Below are positions 1 to 6,994 of a stretch of DNA of 31,324 nt, piece by piece. Location: the NCBI GenBank assembly GCA_910584215.1, contig CAJTYI010000030.1:1-31324 (forward strand), read 5' to 3'. Both the position numbers and the translations under genes were made by a program. The notes under the pieces were generated by a model. It worked only from the letters and a program-made list of their open reading frames with translations. It was not told the DNA's origin and searched no databases. The stretch comes from an uncultured Roseburia sp. GTDB lineage: Bacteria; Bacillota; Clostridia; Lachnospirales; Lachnospiraceae. Each line of letters begins with the position of its first letter. The stretch's first letter is position 1.

Positions 1-679
1 CACTGCAGTGACCGCAGTTACTGTTTGTGCCTTTTGCGCTGCCGCAATAACCGCAGATGTTGTTGTCCGTGTTGCCGCCACAGTAACCACAGCTGCTGTT
101 TGTGCCTTTTGCGCTGCCGCAATAGCCGCAAATGCTGTTGTCCGTGTTGCCGCCACAGTAACCACAGCTGCTGTTTGTGCCTTTTGCGCTGCCGCAGTAA
201 CCGCAGATGTCGCTGCTGCCTCTGTTTTCGCCGCAGTAATCGCAGATACCGTCTCCGTTATTGTCGGTGAAATAGCAGCCTGCCGCGGTAGCGTTCGATG
301 AACTGTTATTGTTTGTAGTTGCTGCCAGGCTGGTATTGCCGGGGGTTTTTGTCGGGCTGGTATTACTGCCCGTGTTTGCCGGTGCGTAAACACGGATGCC
401 GTCGTTATTGCTGTCGGTAAAACGACAGTTTGCTTTTATATATCCGCAGATACCGCCTGCGTTTGCGTTGGCAAAATGGCAGCCGGAACGGAAATAATTA
501 CAGATACCGCTGGCATCAACGTTGACAAAACGACAGTTCGATGTAAGATAATTGCCGGTGTTGCGCCTGTTTGCGCCGGAAAGAGACGGTGAGCTGCCGG
601 TTCCGGCGGCAAATGCGGTCAGGGTACAGATTGAGAGTGACAGAATGGCAGTCAGTATGCCGGTAAATAGTTTCCTCAT
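1..679 (-). CDS. Secreted Cys/Gly-rich tandem-repeat protein, 3' end outside the window
   Basis: The reading frame is open from an ATG at 679 to the window edge (226 codons, no stop), so the C-terminus is missing. The start is set by GGAGGT five bases upstream. Residues 1-25 form a signal peptide (MRKLF, hydrophobic core, ending AFAAG), so the product is exported. Residues 48-110 hold three degenerate copies of a C-x-F-x5-6-G-I-x-x-Y unit; a Thr/Asn/Ser linker follows, then CYFTDNNGDGICDYCG, an EF-hand/dockerin-like Asp/Asn loop merged with a CxxC knuckle. The rest is a 25-residue repeat with two CGYCG knuckles per unit (DNA period 75 bp, almost identical copies). Spacing alternates CX2C-X9-CX2C and CX2C-X8-CX2C, as in zinc ribbons, but in an exported protein the cysteines could equally form disulfides. 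I do not recognise the family. An AraC-type regulator lies just upstream on the same strand. That it is a real gene is nearly certain; function is unknown. Confidence 0.85.
   Translation of the reverse strand, partial: MRKLFTGILTAILSLSICTLTAFAAGTGSSPSLSGANRRNTGNYLTSNCRFVNVDASGICNYFRSGCHFANANAGGICGYIKANCRFTDSNNDGIRVYAPANTGSNTSPTKTPGNTSLAATTNNNSSSNATAAGCYFTDNNGDGICDYCGENRGSSDICGYCGSAKGTNSSCGYCGGNTDNSICGYCGSAKGTNSSCGYCGGNTDNNICGYCGSAKGTNSNCGHCS
21..245 (-). repeat. 75-bp tandem repeat, three near-identical units
   Basis: On the plus strand the motif CTGTTTGTGCCTTTTGCGCT begins at 21, 96 and 171, an exact 75-bp period. Neighbouring units differ at only a few bases, and the third diverges towards its far end. 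Each unit encodes 25 residues with two CGYCG knuckles in the minus-strand secreted protein. The array may continue to the left of the window. The near identity suggests recent expansion and possible copy-number variation. Confidence 0.9.
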
Positions 680-732
680 GGTTTACCTCCATATGCACGT
701 TTTCAGTCATAGTTTCATTCTTATTGTCTTTA

Positions 733-741
733 ATCATAACA
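733..741 (-). promoter_or_regulatory. Candidate extended -10 promoter of the Cys-rich gene
   Basis: The minus strand reads TGTTATGAT, an extended -10 element (TG-n-TATGAT) about 54 bases before the start codon at 679. No good -35 is visible at 16-18 bases. The site lies between the AraC-family gene and the repeat-protein gene, so the latter may have its own transcript. Confidence 0.4.
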
Positions 742-788
742 CGATTTGACGTGTAAAATCCATTCACTTTAAAAAAATATTTTTCTGT

Positions 789-1649
789 CTACCAGAGCCG
801 CCGAAAATCACCGGGAGTCATCTGCTCTACTTTTTTGAAGATTCTCGAAAAATAATTGGCGTCGTTGAGACCACATTCGCGGCTGATTTCTTCTATGGAG
901 AGCGAAGAAAACCGCAGCAGCTGCTTGGCATGCGTGATGCGCACCTGAAGGAGATAATTGTTGACGGAGAGGCCAAACTGATTTTTAAACAATCTGGTCA
1001 GATAAAATTTATTGATATAGAAGCGTTCCGCCAGAATGTCCAGCGAGAGTTTTTCCTGATAGTGTTCGTCAAGATATTCTTTGATGTCCTGTAAGTCGCG
1101 TCTGGCGGAAGAACCGCGCAGAGGAGAAACCGGTTTCCAGCTCTCTTCCATTAAAAGCGTAAGTAGCGCCGTCAGTTTTTCGTATATTTTCATATCGCGC
1201 ACATAAGAGTTGGAGTCGGCGATCGTATACAGCTCCGACAGCACAGTTTCGTACACGCAGATGTCCCTGGCACGAAAACAGGGATTGCCACTGCGCTCGG
1301 TATATTTTTTATAAATGCCGTTCATATTAGGTCCATAAAAATGTGCCCAGCTAAGACTCCACAGATCGTCGTCCGTATGATGGGAGTATGATTTTTGACA
1401 GTCTAAAAATACGCAGTCGCCGGCGAAGAGCGGATAGACTCTGCCCTCATAGTCGAGCGAGCCGGAGCCGTTTTTCACTAAAAAAAACAGGTACGAAGCG
1501 AGATTTTCCCGCTTGCTGGTATGAGGCTTTAAAGCCGTGAGCGTACCGACTTCCTGCAAATGAATCAGATTGGTGTTGGCAAACACGGAGGGGGTATAGA
1601 GAATACGCTTCGAGTTTACCTGGTTGCTTAGAAACAGTGAAGATTCCAT
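789..1649 (-). CDS. AraC-family transcriptional regulator
   Basis: The protein has 286 residues, a normal length for a one-component AraC regulator. The N-terminal half (about 20-160) resembles the AraC cupin-type sensing arm, with a segment near residue 60-90 (GSGSLDYEGRVYPLFAGDC) typical of that fold. The C-terminal 100 residues carry the two helix-turn-helix motifs (LSLDILAERFYINKFYLTRL and the second around SIEEISRECGLNDANYFSRI). AAGGAG precedes the ATG by about eight bases. Such proteins usually respond to sugars and activate nearby genes. The downstream same-strand secreted Cys-rich gene and the divergent GDP-fucose cluster are the obvious candidate targets, but the effector cannot be read from the sequence. 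Confidence 0.93.
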   Translation of the reverse strand: MESSLFLSNQVNSKRILYTPSVFANTNLIHLQEVGTLTALKPHTSKRENLASYLFFLVKNGSGSLDYEGRVYPLFAGDCVFLDCQKSYSHHTDDDLWSLSWAHFYGPNMNGIYKKYTERSGNPCFRARDICVYETVLSELYTIADSNSYVRDMKIYEKLTALLTLLMEESWKPVSPLRGSSARRDLQDIKEYLDEHYQEKLSLDILAERFYINKFYLTRLFKNQFGLSVNNYLLQVRITHAKQLLRFSSLSIEEISRECGLNDANYFSRIFKKVEQMTPGDFRRLW

Positions 1650-1717
1650 CGCAAGTCTCCTTCCGGTTAATTATTTGTGCGGCAGCAAATGAATGCTGGG
1701 AAACAATTGTTATGCTT

Positions 1718-1726
1718 ATTTTACCA
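1718..1726 (-). promoter_or_regulatory. Candidate extended -10 for the AraC-type gene
   Basis: The minus strand reads TGGTAAAAT about 70 bases before the start codon at 1649. A -35 match is poor, as is common for extended -10 promoters. It is near back-to-back with the plus-strand element at 1743-1751. Confidence 0.35.
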
Positions 1727-1742
1727 TAAAAAGTCAATATTG

Positions 1743-1751
1743 TGCTATAAT
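1743..1751 (+). promoter_or_regulatory. Candidate extended -10 TGCTATAAT facing gmd
   Basis: TGCTATAAT is a perfect -10 hexamer with the TG extension. It faces the gmd cluster but lies about 325 bases before the gmd start, so it would give a long leader. No near-consensus -35 is seen. Confidence 0.35.
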
Positions 1752-2075
1752 AATCCAACATATACACTTTTATGCGTTAAAATCAGCCTTTAAAATGAAG
1801 AATAAATCAATGCAGCGCCGGTGGAAACGATAGGAACATTTCTGTCGTCCCGGTATCATAAAGTACTGTGTTTTGGGAAAAGCTATCGTAAATGAATATA
1901 AAAATACTGTTTATGATCGCTGGCCAAGAGAGCAGTACGAAACGTCAAAAAAGAGACGGATGACTTTTATGTTACAGTGGACAGGCAAATAATTTGGTGT
2001 GCACAATAACAGAAATCATGCATGAATAGCAGCGATAAAAAGAAAACTATAATCAAAAGAAAGTTGAGGTAAGGT

Positions 2076-3134
2076 ATGAAGAAAGCATTAATCACGGGTA
2101 TCACAGGACAGGACGGATCGTTTCTGGCAGAATTTTTGTTGGAGAAAGGGTATGAGGTGCACGGCGTGATACGGCGCGCTTCCATCTCAAATACGGCGAG
2201 AATCGATCATTTGCTGGCTCAAAATGCCATCACTCTGCACGAGGGAGATATGGCGGATTCCTCTTCCCTGATTCGTATTATTGGTCTGGTTCAGCCGGAT
2301 GAAATCTACAATCTGGCGGCGCAGTCTCACGTTCAGATTTCCTTTGATGCGCCGGAATACTCCGGTGATGTGGATGCGATCGGTGTTCTGCGTGTCCTCG
2401 AAGCGGTGCGTATCCTAAATCTCATCAAAAAAACCAGAGTTTACCAGGCATCCACTTCTGAGCTCTTCGGAAAGGTGGAGGAGATGCCGCAGAAAGAGAC
2501 GACGCCGTTCCACCCCTACAGCCCGTATGCGGTCGCAAAACAATATGGCTTTTGGATTACCAAAGAATATCGGGATGCTTACGGCATGTTTGCGGTAAAC
2601 GGTATTTTGTTTAATCATGAATCGGAGCGCCGTGGAGAGAACTTCGTGACGAGGAAGATCACTCTGGCAGCGGGACGTATTGCCGAAGGACTGCAAGATC
2701 ATCTGGAGCTTGGCAATATGGATTCACTGCGCGACTGGGGATATGCGAGAGACTATGTGGAGTGTATGTGGCTGATCTTACAGCATGACGTTCCCGAGGA
2801 TTTTGTGATTGCCACGGGCGAGCAGCATACGGTCAGAGATTTCACCGAAAAAGCATTTGCGGCAAACGGCATTGAGCTTCGCTGGGAAGGACAGGGCATG
2901 GATGAGAAAGGGTATGATAAGGCGACAGGAAAGATGTTAGTCTGCGTCAATCCCGCATGGTTCCGCCCCACCGATGTGGATAACCTTTGGGGAGATCCGA
3001 CGAAAGCAAAGACCGTGCTTGGCTGGAATCCACAGAAAACCAGCTATAAGGAGCTGGTTGAGATTATGGCAAAACATGACCGCGCACTGGCTAAGAGCGA
3101 GAAAGCATTGAAAGAAGCGGCAAAATGTGACTAA
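2076..3134 (+). CDS. gmd: GDP-mannose 4,6-dehydratase
   Basis: This enzyme converts GDP-D-mannose to GDP-4-keto-6-deoxy-D-mannose, the first committed step to GDP-L-fucose, in the cytoplasm. The 352-residue protein is an extended short-chain dehydrogenase. It has the NADP-binding glycine motif GITGQDGS at residues 8-15, the STSELFG segment with the catalytic Ser/Glu, YAVAK with the catalytic Tyr and Lys, and the family signatures NHESERRGENFVTRKI and RDWGYARDYVE. The family usually has Pro in NHESPRRGE, here Glu. TTGAGGTAAGG precedes the ATG. It heads the gmd-fcl-manC-manA cluster. Confidence 0.97.
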   Translation: MKKALITGITGQDGSFLAEFLLEKGYEVHGVIRRASISNTARIDHLLAQNAITLHEGDMADSSSLIRIIGLVQPDEIYNLAAQSHVQISFDAPEYSGDVDAIGVLRVLEAVRILNLIKKTRVYQASTSELFGKVEEMPQKETTPFHPYSPYAVAKQYGFWITKEYRDAYGMFAVNGILFNHESERRGENFVTRKITLAAGRIAEGLQDHLELGNMDSLRDWGYARDYVECMWLILQHDVPEDFVIATGEQHTVRDFTEKAFAANGIELRWEGQGMDEKGYDKATGKMLVCVNPAWFRPTDVDNLWGDPTKAKTVLGWNPQKTSYKELVEIMAKHDRALAKSEKALKEAAKCD

Positions 3135-3166
3135 GTTTGACATATCGCAAAGAGACATCATGGCTA

Positions 3167-3272
3167 GTGTGAAAATCAGCTTGAGTGCTTATTTTTCGCA
3201 CACAAATTTGTGCCGGAGCCACAAATTTGATACGCATAGCCAAATCTGACATTTGGTTCGCGTGCCTATGCG
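3167..3272 (+). repeat. Hairpin cluster in the fcl leader (dispersed repeat copy 1)
   Basis: Three nested or adjacent inverted repeats fill the gap before fcl. GTGTGAAAA (3167-3175) pairs with TTTTTCGCACAC (3192-3203). AAATTTGTG (3204-3212) pairs perfectly with CACAAATTT (3220-3228) over a 7-base loop. CGCATAG (3233-3239) pairs with CTATGCG (3266-3272) around an inner CCAAAT/ATTTGG hairpin (3240-3256). The words GTGTGAAAATCAGCTTGA and CACAAATTTGTGCC recur with small changes at 6773-6791 and 6944-6962, so this is a repeated element and not a chance hairpin. No T-tract follows, so it does not look like a terminator. Confidence 0.75.
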
Positions 3273-3298
3273 AAAATGCTCCGGTATGGAGGATTAGT

Positions 3299-4240
3299 AT
3301 GGAAAAAGATGCAAAGATCTATGTGGCGGGCCACCGCGGGATGGTGGGGTCGGCCATTATCCGTGAACTGGAACGCCAGGGATACACAAATATCATTACA
3401 AGAACCCACAAAGAATTAAATCTCTGTCGTCAGGATGAAGTGGAAACATTTTTTGCGAAAGAGAAGCCGGATTATGTATTTCTGGCGGCTGCGAAAGTGG
3501 GCGGAATTGTGGCAAATGAGAGCGCGCTGGCTGATTTTATGTACGATAACATGACGCTGGAGATGAATGTGATTCACTCTGCATGGCAGAACGGATGCAA
3601 GAAACTGCAGTTTATGGGTTCTTCCTGTATCTACCCGCGCCTGGCGCCGCAGCCCATGAAAGAGAGCTGCCTTTTGACAAGTTCGCTGGAAAAGACAAAT
3701 GAGGCGTACGCCCTGGCAAAGATTTCCGGATTAAAGTACTGTGAATATTTAAACAAACAGTACGGCACCGATTATATTTCTGTGATGCCCACCAATCTCT
3801 ACGGTCCGAACGATAACTACCATCCGACGCACAGTCATGTGCTGCCGGCTTTTATACGTCGTTTCCATGAGGCGAAAGAGCAGAACCTGCCTTCTGTCAC
3901 CTGTTGGGGGGATGGCAGTCCGCTGCGGGAATTTATGTATGTGGATGACCTGGCAAATCTCTGTGTATTTTTAATGAATCACTACAGCGGGGATGAGACA
4001 GTCAATGCGGGAACTGGCAAAGAGCTTACCATCAAAGAGCTTGCCCAGACCGTGGCGAAAGTGATTGGATATGAGGGTGAGATTTTATGGGATACCAGTA
4101 AGCCAAACGGTACGCCGCGCAAACTGTTGGATGTTTCCAAGGCGGAGGCGCTGGGCTGGCATTATAAGACGGAGCTGGAAGAGGGAATCCGATTGTCCTA
4201 TGAAGACTTTTTAAACAATCCGATGCGTGCGGAGCGGTAG
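3299..4240 (+). CDS. fcl: GDP-L-fucose synthase
   Basis: Fcl epimerises (C3, C5) and reduces GDP-4-keto-6-deoxymannose to GDP-L-fucose with NADPH. The frame is open from 3185, but the ATG at 3299 is chosen because GGAGG lies just upstream and the resulting 313 residues match the family; the extra upstream residues overlap the hairpin element. The NADP motif GHRGMVGSA is at residues 10-18, the SSCIYP segment carries the catalytic Ser, and YALAK the catalytic Tyr/Lys. Further family signatures are PTNLYGPNDNY, and DGSPLREFMYVDDLA. It follows gmd and supplies the final step of the pathway. Confidence 0.97.
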   Translation: MEKDAKIYVAGHRGMVGSAIIRELERQGYTNIITRTHKELNLCRQDEVETFFAKEKPDYVFLAAAKVGGIVANESALADFMYDNMTLEMNVIHSAWQNGCKKLQFMGSSCIYPRLAPQPMKESCLLTSSLEKTNEAYALAKISGLKYCEYLNKQYGTDYISVMPTNLYGPNDNYHPTHSHVLPAFIRRFHEAKEQNLPSVTCWGDGSPLREFMYVDDLANLCVFLMNHYSGDETVNAGTGKELTIKELAQTVAKVIGYEGEILWDTSKPNGTPRKLLDVSKAEALGWHYKTELEEGIRLSYEDFLNNPMRAER

Positions 4241-4309
4241 GCTGGTTATAGAGGAAGCAGGTTAAGCGGTTCACCGGTTTGGCCGAACATGGAATGCACA
4301 ATAGAGCTG

Positions 4310-4328
4310 ATGCGAACGAGATTCGCAT
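4310..4328 (+). repeat. Perfect short hairpin before manC
   Basis: ATGCGAA (4310-4316) and TTCGCAT (4322-4328) form a perfect 7-bp stem with loop CGAGA. It lies 20 bases before the manC start and just before its GAGG ribosome binding site, so it could modulate translation or mRNA stability. No T-tract follows. Confidence 0.5.
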
Positions 4329-4347
4329 GGCAGAGATGAGGTTTAAT

Positions 4348-5664
4348 ATGAATATAGTACTATTGTCTGGCGGGTCGGGAAAACGCCTGTGGCCGCTGTC
4401 CAACGATATACGTTCCAAGCAGTTCATCAAGATTTTCAAGACGCCCCAGGGGGAGTATGAATCTATGGTGCAGCGCGTCTATGGGCAGATTCGGCGCGTG
4501 GATTCGGAGGCGAAGGTGACGATCGCCACCTCAAAGACGCAGGTCTCCTCTATCCACAATCAGCTCGGCGAGGATGTGGGGATATCTGTGGAACCGTATC
4601 GGAGAGATACATTTCCGGCTATCGCACTTGCGACCGCGTATCTGCACGATATGCAGGGAGTAGCGGAAGATGAGGCGGTTGTAGTCTGTCCGGTTGACCC
4701 GTATGTGGAACAGGATTATTTTGAGGCGCTTAAGGCGCTGGGAGAGCGCGCCGCCGAGGGTGATGCCAACCTTGTACTGATGGGAATCGAGCCGACGTAT
4801 CCCAGTGAAAAATACGGCTATATCATTCCACAGAGTAAAGACGACATCAGCAATGTGGAGACTTTCAAGGAAAAGCCGGATGTAAAGACGGCGGAGGATT
4901 ACATCGCGCGCGGCGCCCTCTGGAACGGCGGCGTATTTGCCTATAAGCTCAGTTATGTGCTGGACAAGGCGCACGAATTGATTGATTTTACAGATTATCA
5001 CGATCTGTTTGACAAATATGAGACGCTAAATAAAATCAGTTTTGACTATGCGGTAGTGGAAAAAGAGAGCAAGATCGAGGTCATGCGTTTTGGCGGCCAG
5101 TGGAAAGATCTTGGAACATGGAACACATTGACCGAGGCTATGGAGGAAGCCTGTGTCGGAGAGGCCATTTTAAACGAGACCTGCCGTAATGTACATGTCA
5201 TCAATGAGCTCGATGTGCCGATCCTCTGCATGGGTTTAAAAGATCTGGTGGTTTCGGCCAGCGCCGAGGGTATCCTTGTATCGGACAAAGAGCAGTCGAG
5301 CTACATCAAGCCATATGTGGACAAGATTGATCAGACGGTGATGTTTGCCGAGAAATCGTGGGGCAGTTTTCGGGTGATTGATATCGAGGACGGCAGTATG
5401 ACAATTAAGGTCACACTGAACGCGGGACATATGATGAATTATCACAGCCATAAGCTCCGCGATGAAGTGTGGACCATTATCTCCGGGACTGGAAGAACGA
5501 TTGTGGACGGCATGGAGCAGCCGGTTGCGGCCGGCGATGTGGTTACCATGCAGGCCGGCTGCCGTCACACCATAATCGCCGATACGGAGTTGAAGGTGAT
5601 GGAGGTACAGATCGGAGAGGAGATCAGCGTGCATGACAAGCAGAAATTCAATCTGGAAGACTGA
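4348..5664 (+). CDS. manC: Mannose-1-phosphate guanylyltransferase with C-terminal cupin
   Basis: The enzyme makes GDP-mannose from mannose-1-phosphate and GTP. The ATG at 4348 is preferred over an upstream one at 4279 because it has GAGG seven bases upstream and places the nucleotidyltransferase motif at the N-terminus (LLSGGSGKRLWPLS, residues 5-18). The length is 438 residues. Residues 1-300 are the transferase, with FKEKPD and WNGGVF motifs. Residues 350-430 are a cupin of the type II mannose-phosphate isomerase kind, with NYHSHKLRDEVWTIISG carrying His/His/Glu metal ligands. A separate ManA follows, so the cupin need not be the cell's only isomerase. Its reading frame overlaps the start of manA by 32 bases, pointing to one transcript. 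Confidence 0.94.
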   Translation: MNIVLLSGGSGKRLWPLSNDIRSKQFIKIFKTPQGEYESMVQRVYGQIRRVDSEAKVTIATSKTQVSSIHNQLGEDVGISVEPYRRDTFPAIALATAYLHDMQGVAEDEAVVVCPVDPYVEQDYFEALKALGERAAEGDANLVLMGIEPTYPSEKYGYIIPQSKDDISNVETFKEKPDVKTAEDYIARGALWNGGVFAYKLSYVLDKAHELIDFTDYHDLFDKYETLNKISFDYAVVEKESKIEVMRFGGQWKDLGTWNTLTEAMEEACVGEAILNETCRNVHVINELDVPILCMGLKDLVVSASAEGILVSDKEQSSYIKPYVDKIDQTVMFAEKSWGSFRVIDIEDGSMTIKVTLNAGHMMNYHSHKLRDEVWTIISGTGRTIVDGMEQPVAAGDVVTMQAGCRHTIIADTELKVMEVQIGEEISVHDKQKFNLED

Positions 5665-6640
5665 GCCTTTTCTCTTAAAACCGGCAGGCAAAGATTACCT
5701 GTGGGGAGGGACGCGTCTCAACGATGATTTCTCTAAAAATATCGCCATGGAACCTCTGGCCGAAACCTGGGAGTGTTCCACGCACCCGGACGGGCCCAGC
5801 ATCGTCGCCAGCGGCCAGTTTAAAGGGGAAACGCTCACCAAGGTGCTAAAATGGCACCCGGAATACCTGGGCACCCACCCGCGCACGCACGGCGAGCTGC
5901 CGATATTGATTAAACTGATCGATGCAAAAAAAGATTTGTCCGTGCAGGTGCACCCGGATGATGACTATGCGAGAACATACGAAAACGGATCGTTGGGCAA
6001 GACGGAGATGTGGTATGTGCTGGATACTGTTGGAGACGCCAAACTTGTTTACGGTTTTCGTCAGGATATGGACAGAGATAAACTAAAAAAAAGCATCGAG
6101 TGCGGCACAGTCGAAAAATATCTGCAAAAAGTGCGCATCAAAAAAGATGATGTGTTTTATATTGAGGCGGGCATGGTTCATGCGATCGGCGCGGGCGCTT
6201 TGATCGCGGAGATACAGGAGAGCTCGAACCTTACCTATCGTCTGTTTGATTACAACCGCGTAGATAAAAACGGCAAACGGCGCGAACTCCACATCGAGAA
6301 AGCGCTTGACGTCGCAAATCTAAAAGGAAGCGCAGAGCCACGACAGCCGCTGCGTGTTCTCAAATATCAGACGGGTTGTGCATCGGAACTATTATGCCGC
6401 TGTAAATATTTTCAGGTGGAGCGTCAGCTAATCAATACGGAGCGCTGTCGAAAGATGGCCGATTTTGAGACGACCGGAAATTCATTCCATGTGTTGCTCT
6501 GCGTTGGCGGCTGTGGTACACTTTTTGTGGAAAACGGGTCGTCCATAAACTTTTTTCGTGGGGACTGTATTTTTGTGCCTGCGGATTCCATGGCGCTCAA
6601 ACTGCACGGAAAAGCCCAGATGCTCAATGTCAGCTGCTGA
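5633..6640 (+). CDS. manA: Mannose-6-phosphate isomerase, class I
   Basis: ManA interconverts fructose-6-phosphate and mannose-6-phosphate and feeds GDP-mannose synthesis. The 335-residue protein matches the short Bacillus-type class I isomerase. Zinc-site motifs visible are VQVHPDD (about residues 104-110), GKTEMWYVLD with the Glu ligand, and EAGMVHAIGAG with the His ligand; the catalytic Arg region follows as LTYRLFDYNRVDKNGKRRE. The first ATG lies inside the end of manC with GGAGAGGAG upstream, giving a 32-base overlap and likely translational coupling. Phosphomannomutase, needed between ManA and ManC, is not in the window. Confidence 0.95.
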   Translation: MTSRNSIWKTEPFLLKPAGKDYLWGGTRLNDDFSKNIAMEPLAETWECSTHPDGPSIVASGQFKGETLTKVLKWHPEYLGTHPRTHGELPILIKLIDAKKDLSVQVHPDDDYARTYENGSLGKTEMWYVLDTVGDAKLVYGFRQDMDRDKLKKSIECGTVEKYLQKVRIKKDDVFYIEAGMVHAIGAGALIAEIQESSNLTYRLFDYNRVDKNGKRRELHIEKALDVANLKGSAEPRQPLRVLKYQTGCASELLCRCKYFQVERQLINTERCRKMADFETTGNSFHVLLCVGGCGTLFVENGSSINFFRGDCIFVPADSMALKLHGKAQMLNVSC

Positions 6641-6770
6641 AAACGCGCAGATTTTTAACCGGGGTTTATGTGCGGCATAACCTTGCAGAGCAAATAAAGT
6701 TTTTGAGGCGGTCTTTGAGATCGCAGCACATATATTTCTACAAATGTCATAAAATGGAAACAAAGAGGAT

Positions 6771-6811
6771 TTGTGTGAAAAATCAGCTTGATAGCTGATT
6801 TTATCACACAA
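6771..6811 (+). repeat. Long hairpin, dispersed repeat copy 2, left part
   Basis: The left arm 6771-6788 (TTGTGTGAAAAATCAGCT) pairs with 6793-6811 over the loop TGAT with a single bulged base, giving an 18-bp stem. The first 19 bases match the start of the fcl-leader element with one extra A. There is no T-tract beyond the stem. Confidence 0.75.
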
Positions 6812-6923
6812 GAACTTGTTGACGATGGCTATGCTGTTTGGGAGCGTTACAAATAGCCTTGATGGCAGGCGCAAATATGAGAGTTGTGTCGCCTCGTCGC
6901 GCAAACGCTCTGGAATGGAGATT

Positions 6924-6979
6924 CGTGTGAAAAATAAATTTTTCACACGCAAATTTGTGCCTGCGGCCCAAAGTTTGCA
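6924..6979 (+). repeat. Hairpin pair, dispersed repeat copy 2, right part
   Basis: CGTGTGAAAAAT (6924-6935) and ATTTTTCACACG (6938-6949) are perfect 12-base inverted repeats. They are followed at once by a weaker hairpin (GCAAATTTGTGCC ... GGCCCAAAGTTTGC, 6949-6979). The sequence CACACGCAAATTTGTGCC matches CACACAAATTTGTGCC in the fcl leader. The element ends about 15 bases before the next start codon, the same relative position as at fcl. Confidence 0.75.
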
Positions 6980-6994
6980 GGTTGAGAGAAAGGT

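Larger units (their letters stand above)
1650..2075. other. Divergent intergenic region between araC-type gene and gmd
   Basis: This 426-bp spacer separates divergent genes. It holds candidate extended -10 elements pointing each way: TGGTAAAAT on the minus strand (1718-1726) and TGCTATAAT on the plus strand (1743-1751). A further TATAAT lies at 2048-2053, close before gmd but without a good -35. A plus-strand frame from about 1840 to 1990 is open without a credible start or ribosome binding site, so I do not call it a gene. If the 1743 promoter is used, the gmd leader would be about 320 bases long. Confidence 0.5.
6641..6994. other. 354-bp intergenic region with repeated hairpins
   Basis: No credible gene is seen. 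The first 120 bases contain no clear terminator for the manA cluster. From 6771 onwards the region is built of hairpins described separately (6771-6811 and 6924-6979), and the part between them has diverged similarity to the end of the fcl leader (for example a GCTCTGGAATGGAGATT stretch at 6907-6923 against GCTCCGGTATGGAGGATT before fcl). Confidence 0.6.

Noticed and set aside
20..250. CRISPR-like array at the left edge
   Set aside because: The units are contiguous 75-bp coding repeats in frame with a signal-peptide protein, without unique spacers.
8..301. Plus-strand frame coding an Ala/Val/Cys-rich 97-residue protein
   Set aside because: It mirrors the 75-bp repeats of the minus-strand secreted gene, which has a signal peptide and ribosome binding site; the plus frame has neither.
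1840..1990. Open plus-strand frame upstream of gmd (LGKAIVNEYKNTVYDRW)
   Set aside because: It has no start with a ribosome binding site and no recognised family; it could be a gene remnant but support is too weak.
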